From Hoyosella subflava DQS3-9A1 (lineage in GTDB: Bacteria > Actinomycetota > Actinomycetes > Mycobacteriales > Mycobacteriaceae), in assembly GCF_000214175.1 (NCBI RefSeq), contig NC_015564.1, positions 2,294,001 through 2,358,000 on the forward strand: a stretch of 64,000 nt of DNA, given 5' to 3'. Each line of letters starts with the position of its first letter. Position 1 is the stretch's first letter. This document shows, piece after piece, positions 43,941-52,781 of this stretch. The position numbers and the translations under genes were made by a program. A model generated the notes under the pieces. It searched no databases and had not been told where the DNA came from. It saw only the letters and a list, made by a program, of their open reading frames with translations.

Positions 43941-43960
43941 CCTAACCTAAGTTATCTTTG
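43941..43960. promoter_or_regulatory. Candidate TetR operator upstream of the acyl-CoA ligase
   Basis: CCTAACCTAAGTTATCTTTG contains the 12-bp CTAAGTTATCTT also found at 43851-43862. It ends about 29 bp before the ligase GTG start, a repressor-like position. Confidence 0.65.
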
Positions 43961-43988
43961 GTTTACGTTCTCAGCGCAAGGAGTTCCC

Positions 43989-45533
43989 GTGTACTTGACC
44001 CAAGGCCTGCATCGGTGGGCAACCGCAACCCCCGGACGAGTTGCCACTATCTGCGGCGATCGTTCTCGTACCTACGCCGAGCTCTCCGATCGAGTGTCTC
44101 GACTCGCCAGCGGACTGCGTGGCATCGATATCAAAGATGGCGACCGCGTCGGCGTTTTGGCGCTGAATTCTGACCGCTACATCGAGAGCCTCTTCGCGGT
44201 TCCGTGGGCAAACGCAGTGCTGAACCCAGTGAACATCCGTTGGAGCCCAGCCGAAATCGCGTACTCACTCGAGGACTCCCAGACACGAGTACTGATCGTC
44301 GACGACGTGTTCGCGCCGGCAGTGCCAGCGGTGCAGCAGATCTACCCGGCTCTAACAACAGTGATCCATGCAGGAGACGGCCCGACGCCCGATTTCGCGA
44401 TCTCCTACGAGCAGCTCATAGCCGAATCCGACCCGATCGCCGATGCGCGCCGATCAGGTGACGAACTAGCGGGCGTCTTCTATACGGGAGGAACCACGGG
44501 CGCCCCGAAGGGCGTGATGCTCAGTCACACCAACCTGGTCAGTGCGGCACTGGGCGGGCTCGCCTCTGGAAACTTCTTCCGCCATGGGGCAACGCCACGG
44601 TCGTTGCACGTCGCCCCGATGTTTCATTTGGCTGACTTCGCGTTCTTCCTGATGACCAGCATCGCCGGCGGAACGAACATCGCCGTCCCGATGTTCGATC
44701 CTCAGAAGGTTCTCGGTCTGATTGGCACCCATGAGGTCACCGATACCTTGCTCGTGCCGACGATGATCCAGATGCTTGCTGATCACCCCTCCGCACCGTC
44801 CTTCGATGTCAGTCACCTTCGCACCATCGCGTACGGGGCGTCACCGATCTCACCGGCCCTCCTCGGACGCGCGAAGAAGGTCTGGCCGGGCGTCGATTTC
44901 GTGCAGGCCTACGGGATGACTGAATTGTCAGCGCTGGCCACGATTCTCCCCGCGGCCGACCACTCGATCGAGACGCGACAACGGTCCGCTGGCGCCACGT
45001 CGCCGACTTCCGAGATCCGCATCGCAGCCGAAGACGGCACCGATGCCCCGCGCGGAGCGGTGGGCGAGATCCTCGTCCGCGGACCGCAGGTCATGCGCGG
45101 TTATTGGCAGAAGCCCGAGGAAACTGAGGAAGCACTGCGGGACGGCTGGATGCACACCGGCGATGCCGGATACCTCGATGACGACGGCTACCTATACATC
45201 GTCGACCGTCTCAAAGACATGATCATCACCGGCGGTGAGAACGTCTACTCGAGCGAGGTCGAGAATGCACTCGCTCAGCACCCCGCCGTCGCGGCCTGCG
45301 CAGTGATCGGCCTACCTGATGAGCGTTGGGGAGAGCGTGTGCACGCCGTCGTCGTCCCCGCGCCGCAGACAACTGTCACTGCCGACGAACTACAGGAACA
45401 CACGCGGGCTCTGATCGCCGGATACAAAGTCCCACGTTCGGTCAGCTTCGCTGAATCCTTGCCTATCTCCGGTGCCGGGAAGATCCTCAAACGGAGCTTG
45501 CGAGACACCGTTCAACAGCAGCCCAGTGCCTGA
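43989..45533 (+). CDS. Acyl-CoA synthetase (AMP-forming, FadD-like)
   Basis: 514 residues from GTG 43989, which has AAGGAG eight bases upstream; the frame opens further upstream through the operator and is not needed. AMP-binding core YTGGTTGAPKGV near 172, VQAYGMTELS near 305, and the C-terminal DGWMHTGDAGYLDDDGYLYI, VDRLKDMIITGGENV and GKILKRSLRD, whose Lys is the adenylation lysine. This is a medium- or long-chain/aromatic acid ligase of FadD3/FadD13 size. It probably activates the acid made by the aldehyde dehydrogenase downstream, feeding the dehydrogenase encoded divergently. Confidence 0.92.
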   Translation: MYLTQGLHRWATATPGRVATICGDRSRTYAELSDRVSRLASGLRGIDIKDGDRVGVLALNSDRYIESLFAVPWANAVLNPVNIRWSPAEIAYSLEDSQTRVLIVDDVFAPAVPAVQQIYPALTTVIHAGDGPTPDFAISYEQLIAESDPIADARRSGDELAGVFYTGGTTGAPKGVMLSHTNLVSAALGGLASGNFFRHGATPRSLHVAPMFHLADFAFFLMTSIAGGTNIAVPMFDPQKVLGLIGTHEVTDTLLVPTMIQMLADHPSAPSFDVSHLRTIAYGASPISPALLGRAKKVWPGVDFVQAYGMTELSALATILPAADHSIETRQRSAGATSPTSEIRIAAEDGTDAPRGAVGEILVRGPQVMRGYWQKPEETEEALRDGWMHTGDAGYLDDDGYLYIVDRLKDMIITGGENVYSSEVENALAQHPAVAACAVIGLPDERWGERVHAVVVPAPQTTVTADELQEHTRALIAGYKVPRSVSFAESLPISGAGKILKRSLRDTVQQQPSA

Positions 45534-45568
45534 TCTGTGCACAACACATCTTGCAAGGAGCCACAACC

Positions 45569-46990
45569 ATGACCGAGCCATCTTCGCCGATACCCGCGGA
45601 AGTCGTCGCCATGCCGAACGCAGCAACCGAAACGATTCCGGCCGTCGTTGAGCGACTGCGTGCCACGTTCGCCTCAGGTCGCACCCGCAGTGTGACCTGG
45701 CGACGCTCTCAGCTCGCTGCCCTCGAGCGACTGCTCGCCGAGCACGAGAAGGACTTTGCAGCAGCGCTCGCTAAGGACCTCGGCCGATCCGCTACTGACG
45801 CCTGGCTCGCTGACCTCGCACCAGTGGCGGCAGAGGCCCGCCACGCCCGCAAGAACGTCGAGAAATGGATGCGCCCCAAGCGCGTCGGCGTTCCGCTGTC
45901 GGCGATGCCGGCGCGCGCATGGTACGAATACGAGCCACTCGGGGTGACGCTCATCATCGGTCCATGGAACTACCCCGTGTTCCTGGCTCTGTCACCGCTC
46001 GTAGGCTCACTCGCTGCCGGCAACTGCGCCATAGTCAAACCCTCCGAACACACCCCGACAGTGTCGGCGGTTCTGGCTGAACTGCTCCCCCAGTACCTCG
46101 ACGCCGATGCAATCGCGGTCGTCGAAGGCGCCGCCGACGAGACGCAGGCACTGCTCGCTCAAGGCCTCGATCACGCCTTCTTCACGGGCGGCCCAGAAAT
46201 TGGCAAAGCCGTGATGACTGCCGCCGCAGCACATTTGACGCCGGTCACCCTGGAACTCGGTGGGAAGAGCCCGGCGATCGTCACCGCCAATGCCAACATC
46301 CGTTCTGCGGCGCGTCGCGTTGCCTGGACCAAGATGCTCAATTCCGGCCAGACCTGTGTGGCTCCGGACTACGTGCTTGTCGAATCGAGTGTTCGAGACG
46401 AATTCCTCGCTCAGCTCCAGAAGGCTCTCGACACCTTCCTCAAGGATTCGCCGAAGCTTTTGCCGTTGGTCCACTCGCGGCATGCGGGACGAATCGAGCA
46501 GCTGCTCAAAAAGTCCGGCGGGCGGATCGTGCGCGGCGGAAACGTCGACGTCGACGGTGCTGCCGCCGAACTCTCCGTCGTGCTGGACCCCGCGCTGAAT
46601 TCATCGTTGATGACCGAAGAGATCTTCGGCCCGATCCTTCCAGTGGTCACGATCGATTCGTTCGACGCCGCGATCTCACATGTGCAACGCGGGCCTAAGC
46701 CACTCGCCGTCTACCTGTTCACCGACAACCGCAAAGAGCAACGCCGCGTCCTGGACGAAGTGAGCAATGGCGGAACCGTGATCAACCACCTGATGTTCCA
46801 GGTACTCGTCCAGGAACTTCCGTTCGGTGGGGTCGGAAATTCGGGTATGGGCACTTACCACGGCAAATGGGGGTTCGAAACCTTCAGCCATCGAAAGTCA
46901 GTTGTCCGCAAAGCAACCTGGCCCGATCCGGATGCGCTGTACCCGCCGTACACATTATTCAAGAAATGGCTGCTGCGGCGCGTGTTCTGA
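45569..46990 (+). CDS. Aldehyde dehydrogenase, class 3 (fatty-aldehyde) type
   Basis: 473 residues from ATG 45569 behind AAGGAG. The short form without the N-terminal extension and the motif IIGPWNYPVFLALSPL near 131 place it with ALDH3/coniferyl-aldehyde-dehydrogenase-like enzymes. General base Glu is in LELGGKSPAIV near 230, catalytic Cys in NSGQTCVAPDYV near 264, and the conserved EEIFGPILPV is near 350. The end (YTLFKKWLLRRVF) is basic and aromatic and might touch the membrane, as in fatty aldehyde dehydrogenases. Second gene of the ligase operon. Confidence 0.92.
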   Translation: MTEPSSPIPAEVVAMPNAATETIPAVVERLRATFASGRTRSVTWRRSQLAALERLLAEHEKDFAAALAKDLGRSATDAWLADLAPVAAEARHARKNVEKWMRPKRVGVPLSAMPARAWYEYEPLGVTLIIGPWNYPVFLALSPLVGSLAAGNCAIVKPSEHTPTVSAVLAELLPQYLDADAIAVVEGAADETQALLAQGLDHAFFTGGPEIGKAVMTAAAAHLTPVTLELGGKSPAIVTANANIRSAARRVAWTKMLNSGQTCVAPDYVLVESSVRDEFLAQLQKALDTFLKDSPKLLPLVHSRHAGRIEQLLKKSGGRIVRGGNVDVDGAAAELSVVLDPALNSSLMTEEIFGPILPVVTIDSFDAAISHVQRGPKPLAVYLFTDNRKEQRRVLDEVSNGGTVINHLMFQVLVQELPFGGVGNSGMGTYHGKWGFETFSHRKSVVRKATWPDPDALYPPYTLFKKWLLRRVF

Positions 46991-47030
46991 GCTGCCCGAA
47001 TCAAACGTATCGATCCCAAAGGAAACAAAG

Positions 47031-47873
47031 ATGACGCTCCCACGGAGGAAGCCACTCGCTGAACAGACAATGATCATGTCCGGCGGAAGTCGAGGCATCG
47101 GACTCGCAATTGGAATCGCAGCCGCCCGCCTCGGGGCCAACGTTGTACTCCTGGCAAAGACCGACAAGCCGGACCCGCGGCTGCCCGGCACCGTCCACAC
47201 AGCAGCCGCAGAGATTGAGGCAGCCGGAGGCAAAGCTCTGGCAGTTGTCGGTGACGTACGCGACGAGCAGTCCGTCGACATGGCCGTCGCGGCCGCCGTC
47301 GAACGGTTCGGCGGCATCGATATTTGTGTTAACAACGCCAGCGCACTTGATCTTTCGGGAACCGAATCACTTGCCGTGAAGCGATTCGATCTGATGCAAC
47401 AAATTCAGTTGCGGGGTACGTTCCTGCTCACCCGGGCGTGCCTGCCGCATCTGCGTACGAGCGACAACCCGCATATTCTCAGCCTTTCCCCGCCATTGAA
47501 CCTCGATCCGAAATGGCTGGGTGCGCATCCGGGCTACACCCTGGCCAAGTACGGCATGTCATTGCTGACGCTCGGTTGGGCGGCAGAATTCGCCGATGCC
47601 GGAATTGCGGCCAACACACTCTGGCCGGAATCGATGATTGCCACCGCAGCCGTGGCGAACCTTCTGGGTGGCGATGACGCACTTTCCCGGTCCCGCAGCC
47701 CACAGATCATGGCTGACGCCGCGATCGTGATTCTCACGAAGGACGCGCGCACAAACTCCGGTGCATCGCACATCGATGTCGATGTGCTGCGTGCAGCCGG
47801 CGTGAGCGACCTCTCTGGGTATGGCGGAGGGCCGAAAATGGAATATGACCTGTTCGTCGATCCGCCTGCCTGA
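47031..47873 (+). CDS. SDR of the HSDL2-like group
   Basis: 280 residues from ATG 47031 behind AAAGGAAAC. Cofactor motif SGGSRGIG near 17-24, then LLAKTDKPDPRLPGTVHTAA near 42-61, a signature of the hydroxysteroid-dehydrogenase-like 2 group. NNASAL is near 101. At the active site the Ser is in LSPPLN and the pair is Tyr-Lys in YTLAKYGMS near 165. Members act on lipid-derived substrates, and their exact reactions are poorly known. Third gene of the ligase operon, with a decayed FadB-like segment immediately behind. Confidence 0.87.
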   Translation: MTLPRRKPLAEQTMIMSGGSRGIGLAIGIAAARLGANVVLLAKTDKPDPRLPGTVHTAAAEIEAAGGKALAVVGDVRDEQSVDMAVAAAVERFGGIDICVNNASALDLSGTESLAVKRFDLMQQIQLRGTFLLTRACLPHLRTSDNPHILSLSPPLNLDPKWLGAHPGYTLAKYGMSLLTLGWAAEFADAGIAANTLWPESMIATAAVANLLGGDDALSRSRSPQIMADAAIVILTKDARTNSGASHIDVDVLRAAGVSDLSGYGGGPKMEYDLFVDPPA

Positions 47874-48120
47874 TCCGGATTCGATCAGCAAGGGCGCGAG
47901 CCGGCCGGAAGGTTTCCCGGTTCGCAAACCCAAGGAGGTTCTTGTTCTCGGCGCCGGGCGTGATGGGCGCAGGGATCACCTACCTCCAGGCGATGGCCGG
48001 GATGGAGGTCGTCCTCAAGGACGCATTGCGAACTGTCGATTGGTCTTCTGTGCCCTCGCTACCAGCGATGGTGCCCGGACTACTACGAGAAGCACTGGAC
48101 AGCCGGGAGGCCTTCACTGA
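47874..48120 (+). pseudogene. Fragment of a FadB-type 3-hydroxyacyl-CoA dehydrogenase
   Basis: Directly after the SDR the sequence reads SISKGASRPEGFPVRKPKE then VLVLGAG, and in a shifted frame VMGAGITYLQAMAGMEVVLK. This is the junction between the hydratase and the NAD-binding domain of multifunctional fatty-acid oxidation proteins, with the GxGxxG motif broken by one inserted C at about 47959. The similarity fades after about 48020. Both domains around it are missing. Confidence 0.8.
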
Positions 48121-48219
48121 CTCATGTCGTCCTTTGCCGCACACCGAAAGTGCACTGGGGGCCGGGTATCCGCCGGGAACACCGGCCCTCGAATGGTCGC
48201 TCGATGCAGTGCCTGGCGC

Positions 48220-48627
48220 TCAACTCGGCAGGGGCACGTTCTGCAGCCGCACCTGGCCGCGCGCGACTGCCTTGCCCGTGTTTGTTTCCGTCACGGTGAC
48301 CAGCCACAGCTGTTGCACACGACCCTGCTGCAGGGGTTCGGCGACGATGTCCACCCGGCCCGACTTCGCTGCTCGCAGGAAGTCGGTCGCGTTGTGCACG
48401 CCGACAGCGAATTGGTGCTGATCCTCGACAGCGAGGCTTGCGCCGAGGCTTGCGGCGCTTTCCACGGCGCTGGTGTAGACACCACCGTGGACCACCCCCC
48501 AGGGGGTGTGGTGGTGGGGCCCGAGGTCGATGTGCCCCGCAACGCGTTTGCCCGTCGCCTCCGTGACGGTGAGTCCCACCCCCTGGACGAAGCGGCTGAA
48601 GTTATTCGGATCCAAGTGTGGTTGCAT
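48220..48627 (-). CDS. Hotdog-fold thioesterase (PaaI-like)
   Basis: 135 residues, complete for the family. The hotdog signature is HHHTPWGVVHGGVYTSAVESAAS near 38-60, where HGG and the following acidic residue (Glu of AVES) form the usual active site. LRAAKSGRVDIVAEP near 84 is the second conserved strand. It hydrolyses an acyl- or aryl-CoA thioester; the substrate is unknown. It is divergent from the HxlR regulator at 48674, with 46 bp between, so the two probably form a regulated pair. Confidence 0.88.
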   Translation of the reverse strand: MQPHLDPNNFSRFVQGVGLTVTEATGKRVAGHIDLGPHHHTPWGVVHGGVYTSAVESAASLGASLAVEDQHQFAVGVHNATDFLRAAKSGRVDIVAEPLQQGRVQQLWLVTVTETNTGKAVARGQVRLQNVPLPS

Positions 48628-48667
48628 ATCCTAAATGCTAGCTGTGAAGTCAGCAGTTAGCTAGGAT
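48628..48667. promoter_or_regulatory. Imperfect inverted repeat between thioesterase and HxlR genes
   Basis: ATCCTA at 48628 and TAGGAT at 48662-48667 bound a 40-bp region with internal CTAGCT and AGCTAG elements. It fills the whole gap between the divergent genes and could be the HxlR binding site. The match between arms is incomplete. Confidence 0.45.
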
Positions 48668-48673
48668 CTGAGT

Positions 48674-49138
48674 ATGGAATGGCTCGAGACGAGCACCTCG
48701 AACTGCTCGGTGCAGCGAACACTCGACGTAATCGGTGAAAAATGGACGCTTCTTGTGTTGCGGGAAGCCTTCAACGGCGTACGCCGCTTCGATGACATGC
48801 GCAGGCATATGGGTGTCTCGGAACCGATTCTCGCCGACCGCCTCCGCAAACTCGTCGCGGCGGACATCTTGCGGACAGAGCCGTATCGCGAGGATGGCCG
48901 GCGCACTCGCTTGCAGTACCGGTTGACCGAGAAGGGGCTTGATCTGTTCCCGGTCTTGATCTCGTTGCTGCAGTGGGGCGATCGCTACTGCGCGGATGGT
49001 GAGCCGGCTTTGCTCGTGCACGAACGGTCGTCTGGGAGTCGGGTCGAAGCGGTCGTGCTGCCCGTCGGCGCTGGCCCGGCGCTCAGCGCACGGGAGACGG
49101 TTTCTGTCGTCGGACCCGGGGCGCGTCGGGCGGGATGA
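48674..49138 (+). CDS. HxlR-family transcriptional regulator
   Basis: 154 residues. The winged-helix core is NCSVQRTLDVIGEKWTLLVL near 9-28, then REAFNGVRRFDDMRRHMGVS and LADRLRKLVAADIL, the hallmark of HxlR with an N-terminal cysteine (Cys 10) that in some members senses thiols or electrophiles. A C-terminal extension after LQWGDRY has no recognisable domain. Divergent from the thioesterase. A second, similar regulator is at 57787. Confidence 0.9.
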   Translation: MEWLETSTSNCSVQRTLDVIGEKWTLLVLREAFNGVRRFDDMRRHMGVSEPILADRLRKLVAADILRTEPYREDGRRTRLQYRLTEKGLDLFPVLISLLQWGDRYCADGEPALLVHERSSGSRVEAVVLPVGAGPALSARETVSVVGPGARRAG

Positions 49139-49229
49139 GTACGAACCTCGCCGGGAGCCGCTGAGTCAGCGAATTCGAACCTTGCCCGGGTCAGCAAAAT
49201 GTGGCCGTCGACGTTCCTTCCCTCGATGC

Positions 49230-49753
49230 GGCAGTGAACTCAATACCAAGGCTGGACCGCGTTTGGTCGAGACGATGACCTGGATGGTCCAGTGCGCGTT
49301 GCCGGGCGGATTGGAGCGATTCGGTGAGGGGTTCACCTCTACCGGTACATGGGCCATCTGATGGGAGTTCCGACCGAACTGCAGGTGACCGGCCTCCGCG
49401 ACACGGTCCGTTTGCTGGTCATGATCCAGGGCGCGGAAATGGGCATGGACGTCATCGGCCGGAAACTCACGGTCGCCATGCACGACTCCATTCCGACCGT
49501 GCACGGCCTGCACACCACCGGTTGGCGCGCGCCCGCACTGCGATGGGCTTACCGGCACTTCCACTCCGATCTAGCCCGACTCGTGCTCGGTAATCGCTAT
49601 GCCGACGCGGCAGGCGTGGACAGACTCAGCCCGATGGCAGTGGCGCGGAACGTGGGCGACACCAGGCTCGACGGCGCTCCCCCGCGTCGGCGACCTCTTC
49701 GACCACCTGCCCAGATCGGCACTCGCGTAGTACTGCAACGGCGTTCGGGGTGA
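49230..49753 (+). pseudogene. Broken DUF2236 (MpaB/Lcp-type oxygenase) gene
   Basis: One frame gives RLVETMTWMVQCALPGGLER then FGEGF, and another, from about 49340, gives HLYRYMGHLMGVPTELQVTG, then VRLLVMIQ and WRAPALRWAYRHFHSDLARL. Both match parts of the haem-containing DUF2236 family, to which fungal MpaB and latex clearing protein belong. In a normal member about 60 residues, including conserved histidines, lie between these pieces. Here they are joined almost directly and out of frame, so an internal deletion has inactivated the gene. The N-terminus is also missing. Confidence 0.7.
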
Positions 49754-50014
49754 GTGGAAGCATCGTCGACACGGTGTAACTCAAATCAAATCAGGGGTTG
49801 GTTTCGGATTCTTGCCGGGGTGTCGACAGGAGGGGCGCGGGACGTGCCCCGAACTCGGTGGCGATCCGGCGATGAGCGCCGATCTGGCCTGCCGACCGAG
49901 GCATTGCACCGCACCTAAGTATGTGTAACAGTATATCTCAGTTAGTTGGTCGGTGCTGACCTCGGAACGTTGCTTCCGGCCGGGCGTCCGCCAAGTCAGA
50001 GGAGCTGGTGACAA

Positions 50015-51367
50015 ATGTCGGAGATCGAATTCGACGTCGCGATCGTGGGCGGGCGATGCGCCGGAGCGACCTTGGGCGCCATACTCGCGCAACGAGGCCT
50101 GCGGGTGTGCGTGCTAGACAAGGCGACCTTTCCCAGTGAGGCGTTGTCGACCTGCGCTTTCCAGTCCAACGGCGTCGACGTCTTGCGGCGGATCGGTGTG
50201 CTTGACGAGATCCTCGCCGCCGGTGCCCATGTTCTGCGGCGGGCAACGGTTACCAGCACGCACGAGAAGTTCACGGTGGATATGGATCCGGCGGTCTACG
50301 GTCAGGCGCTGGGTATGCGCAGGTCGACAATGGATGCGATCCTGATCGAGCATGCCGCTCGTGCTGGCGCCGACGTGCGCGCGGGTTGTCCGGTGGAAGG
50401 TGCGATCGTCGAGAAGGGGCAGGTGCGCGGGGTGAGGACCCGTTCCGGGCAGATCCGCGCACGGGTCGTTATCGGCGCGGACGGTCGGCTGTCCACCGTG
50501 GCGCGGGCGGTCGGGGCGAAGGAATACTGCACGCGCCCCGGGGGGCGGGTGCCGCTGTGGGCGTTCTACGACGGTGTCGACCCCGGGCACGGCTTTTTCT
50601 TCGGTGCGGTCGGCGGGGCTCAGACGGGATCAACGGCGTTTCTCGGACTGCCCCTCGACGGCCAGTTCCTCGCTACGGTTGGCGTGTCGGCCGACGAGGC
50701 GCTCGGGGTCCTCAAAGACCGTTACAACCAGTTCGATGCGCGGCTGCGCCTGTTCCCGGAGCTGGCCGCCGCAGTCGAGGGCGCGACGCGTGTCGGGCCG
50801 ATCCGTGTATTACAGAAGTGGCACAGCTATTTCCGGGAATCAGCCGGACCCGGATGGGCACTGGTTGGTGATGCGGGACATTTCAAGGACTATTCGCTGG
50901 GGCAGGGACAGTCCGACGCCTTCCGGCAGGCCGAATACCTCGCCGACCGACTGACCCATGGACTGGCTCCTGGCGCAGACCTCGATCGCGAGCTGGCCCG
51001 CTGGTGGCGATGGCGCGATCGAGATGCCTGGCAAATGTACTGGGCCAATTCCCTTCTCGGCGAACCGCACCTGCCCGACGCACTGGCAGACGGCCTGTTC
51101 GGGCTCGCCGCGCGCGACACCACTGTGGCCACGGACTTCGCTCACATCTTCAACAAGAAGGTCAGCCCGCTGCGAGCCGCCGCAACGCCGACCCGAGTCG
51201 CGCGCATAGCACCGGGCATCGCCCGATCCGTGCTCGGACCCGGCGACCTACTTCGCAGCACCCGCGCTACCGCGGAATTCGCCGCATTCACCGCGAAACT
51301 GTTGGCGCAGCACCCGCGATCCCCTCTGTGCCGCCGATACCCCCAACCCAGCGGCACGCGTTCATGA
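50015..51367 (+). CDS. FAD-dependent oxidoreductase, geranylgeranyl-reductase/PHBH-like
   Basis: 450 residues. N-terminal FAD motif DVAIVGGRCAGATLGAILA near 7-25 (GGxCAG as in geranylgeranyl reductases and some halogenases), then VVIGADGRLSTVARAVGA near 150 (the DG motif), and GWALVGDAGHFKDYSLGQG near 288-306 (the second FAD contact GDAGH). It has GAGGAG upstream of its ATG. It stands alone, converging on the OYE operon. It may reduce prenyl chains or hydroxylate, which this sequence does not decide. The C-terminal region after residue 390 is basic and atypical. Confidence 0.85.
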   Translation: MSEIEFDVAIVGGRCAGATLGAILAQRGLRVCVLDKATFPSEALSTCAFQSNGVDVLRRIGVLDEILAAGAHVLRRATVTSTHEKFTVDMDPAVYGQALGMRRSTMDAILIEHAARAGADVRAGCPVEGAIVEKGQVRGVRTRSGQIRARVVIGADGRLSTVARAVGAKEYCTRPGGRVPLWAFYDGVDPGHGFFFGAVGGAQTGSTAFLGLPLDGQFLATVGVSADEALGVLKDRYNQFDARLRLFPELAAAVEGATRVGPIRVLQKWHSYFRESAGPGWALVGDAGHFKDYSLGQGQSDAFRQAEYLADRLTHGLAPGADLDRELARWWRWRDRDAWQMYWANSLLGEPHLPDALADGLFGLAARDTTVATDFAHIFNKKVSPLRAAATPTRVARIAPGIARSVLGPGDLLRSTRATAEFAAFTAKLLAQHPRSPLCRRYPQPSGTRS

Positions 51368-51430
51368 GCGGACATCACCGAGTGCATCGGTGGCGGCGCC
51401 TATGAGTAGCCGCAAGCGAATCCACCATCG

Positions 51431-51535
51431 GTGAGGGTCTGCCACACTCTGTTGGTCGAGACCATCGACGCCGGTTTGGTATTGATCGACACCGCGGCTC
51501 CCATCTTCGAGTCTGTGAAACCACACCCGGGACGT
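51431..51535 (+). pseudogene. Possible N-terminal fragment of a metallo-beta-lactamase-fold gene
   Basis: A short frame reads VCHTLLVETIDAGLVLIDTA, which looks like the start of an MBL-fold hydrolase (first strands up to the IDTA/VDTG turn). It then loses similarity within about 20 residues. No HxHxDH motif is present. It fills the gap between the flavoprotein and the converging OYE gene. Weak call. Confidence 0.35.
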
Positions 51536-51575
51536 ACCGGCGGCCAGAAACCCAGCGGCCGTGCGAGGTCGAAGA

Positions 51576-52781
51576 TCACTGGGTCAGGGCCTTTCGGGAG
51601 ATCGTCACGGTCGCCTTGGTCAGCCCCCTGATCAGGCCAGGGGTAACGGGCTTCTGCGAACCGTTGGCGATGCGTTCGAAGTTGGCGGCGTGCCAGGCGA
51701 GCTGCATCCAGGCGTCGAGCGGACCGAAATCTGCGCGCGGTGCGGCGGGCAACCTTTCCGGCGCGGTACCGGCAAGCAATCTGTCTGGGTAATCAGCGTG
51801 AATCGCCATCGGTCGTCCGAGGCCGATGACGTCTACTGCTCCCGAACCGAGCACTTCGTTCATGAATTCGGCGGTGCGTACTCCCCCGGTCAGCATCAAA
51901 GGAACCTTGCTGAGCTCACGCAGTCCTTCGGCGTAGGACAAGAAGTACGCTTCCCGGCTGGCCGTGCTGTTTTTGACGATGCCGGTCATCGCTGGTGCCT
52001 CGTAGTTGCCGCCGGAAATCTCCAGAAGGTCGATTCCTGCGGCCTCGAGAGCCAGAGCAACATCGACCGATTCTTCTGTTGTGAAACCGCCCTTCTCGAA
52101 GTCCGCCGAGTTGAGCTTGACTGCCAGGACCTTGGCGGAGCCGATCGCCGCACGGACGGCCTCGACCACTTCGAGGAGCAGGGCCATCCGGCGTTTCGGA
52201 TCGCCCCCGTACTCGTCGTCGCGATTGTTCGCTTTCGGGCTGAGGAACTGCGAGAGCAGGTAGCCGTGGGCGGCATGGACTTGAACGCCGTCGAATCCTG
52301 TGTCCACGGCAAGCTTCGCGGTGCGCGCGTACCGCGCGATCAGGTCTTTGACTTCCGTCTCCGACAGCGCGCGCGGCTTGCGCAGGTTGTAGCCGAGTTG
52401 ACCGGGACGAATCGCCGACGGTCCGACCGGCTGACGCAACAGCGGCAGGACCGGAACTCGTCCTGGGTGGTTGATCTGCATGATCATGGCCGCACCGTGA
52501 GCTTTTCCAGCCCGAGCCCAACGGGAGATGTGTTCGAGGTGCTTGTCGTCTTCGAGAATCGCGTTGCGGGGCTCGACCAGCGCGTTGTGGTCGATCATGA
52601 CGTTGCCGGTCAGCAGCATGCCGGCGCCGCCGCGGCCCCAATTCGCGTAGAGGCGGATGAGCTTCTCCGAGGGTGCGCCGTTGGCCTGCGCGATCTGCTC
52701 GCTCATGGCCGCTTTGGCGAGGCGGTTGTTGAGCGTGACTCCGCACGGCAGCGTGAGCGGGCTGGCGATGGTGACTGGCAT
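51576..52781 (-). CDS. NADH:flavin oxidoreductase, old yellow enzyme family
   Basis: 401 residues, TIM-barrel FMN enzyme. FMN-region start LPCGVTLNNRLAKAAMSE near 10-27, MQINHPGR near 97 and the active-site pair VQVHAAHGYLLSQFLSPKAN near 175-195 (His-x-x-His) are clear, and GGVRTAEFMNE near 318 is the phosphate loop. It lacks the extra C-terminal FAD/NAD domains of dienoyl-CoA reductases. OYE enzymes reduce activated C=C bonds. Its ATG overlaps the stop of the decarboxylase-like gene (TGATG). A remnant of a homologue is at 33177. Confidence 0.92.
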   Translation of the reverse strand: MPVTIASPLTLPCGVTLNNRLAKAAMSEQIAQANGAPSEKLIRLYANWGRGGAGMLLTGNVMIDHNALVEPRNAILEDDKHLEHISRWARAGKAHGAAMIMQINHPGRVPVLPLLRQPVGPSAIRPGQLGYNLRKPRALSETEVKDLIARYARTAKLAVDTGFDGVQVHAAHGYLLSQFLSPKANNRDDEYGGDPKRRMALLLEVVEAVRAAIGSAKVLAVKLNSADFEKGGFTTEESVDVALALEAAGIDLLEISGGNYEAPAMTGIVKNSTASREAYFLSYAEGLRELSKVPLMLTGGVRTAEFMNEVLGSGAVDVIGLGRPMAIHADYPDRLLAGTAPERLPAAPRADFGPLDAWMQLAWHAANFERIANGSQKPVTPGLIRGLTKATVTISRKALTQ

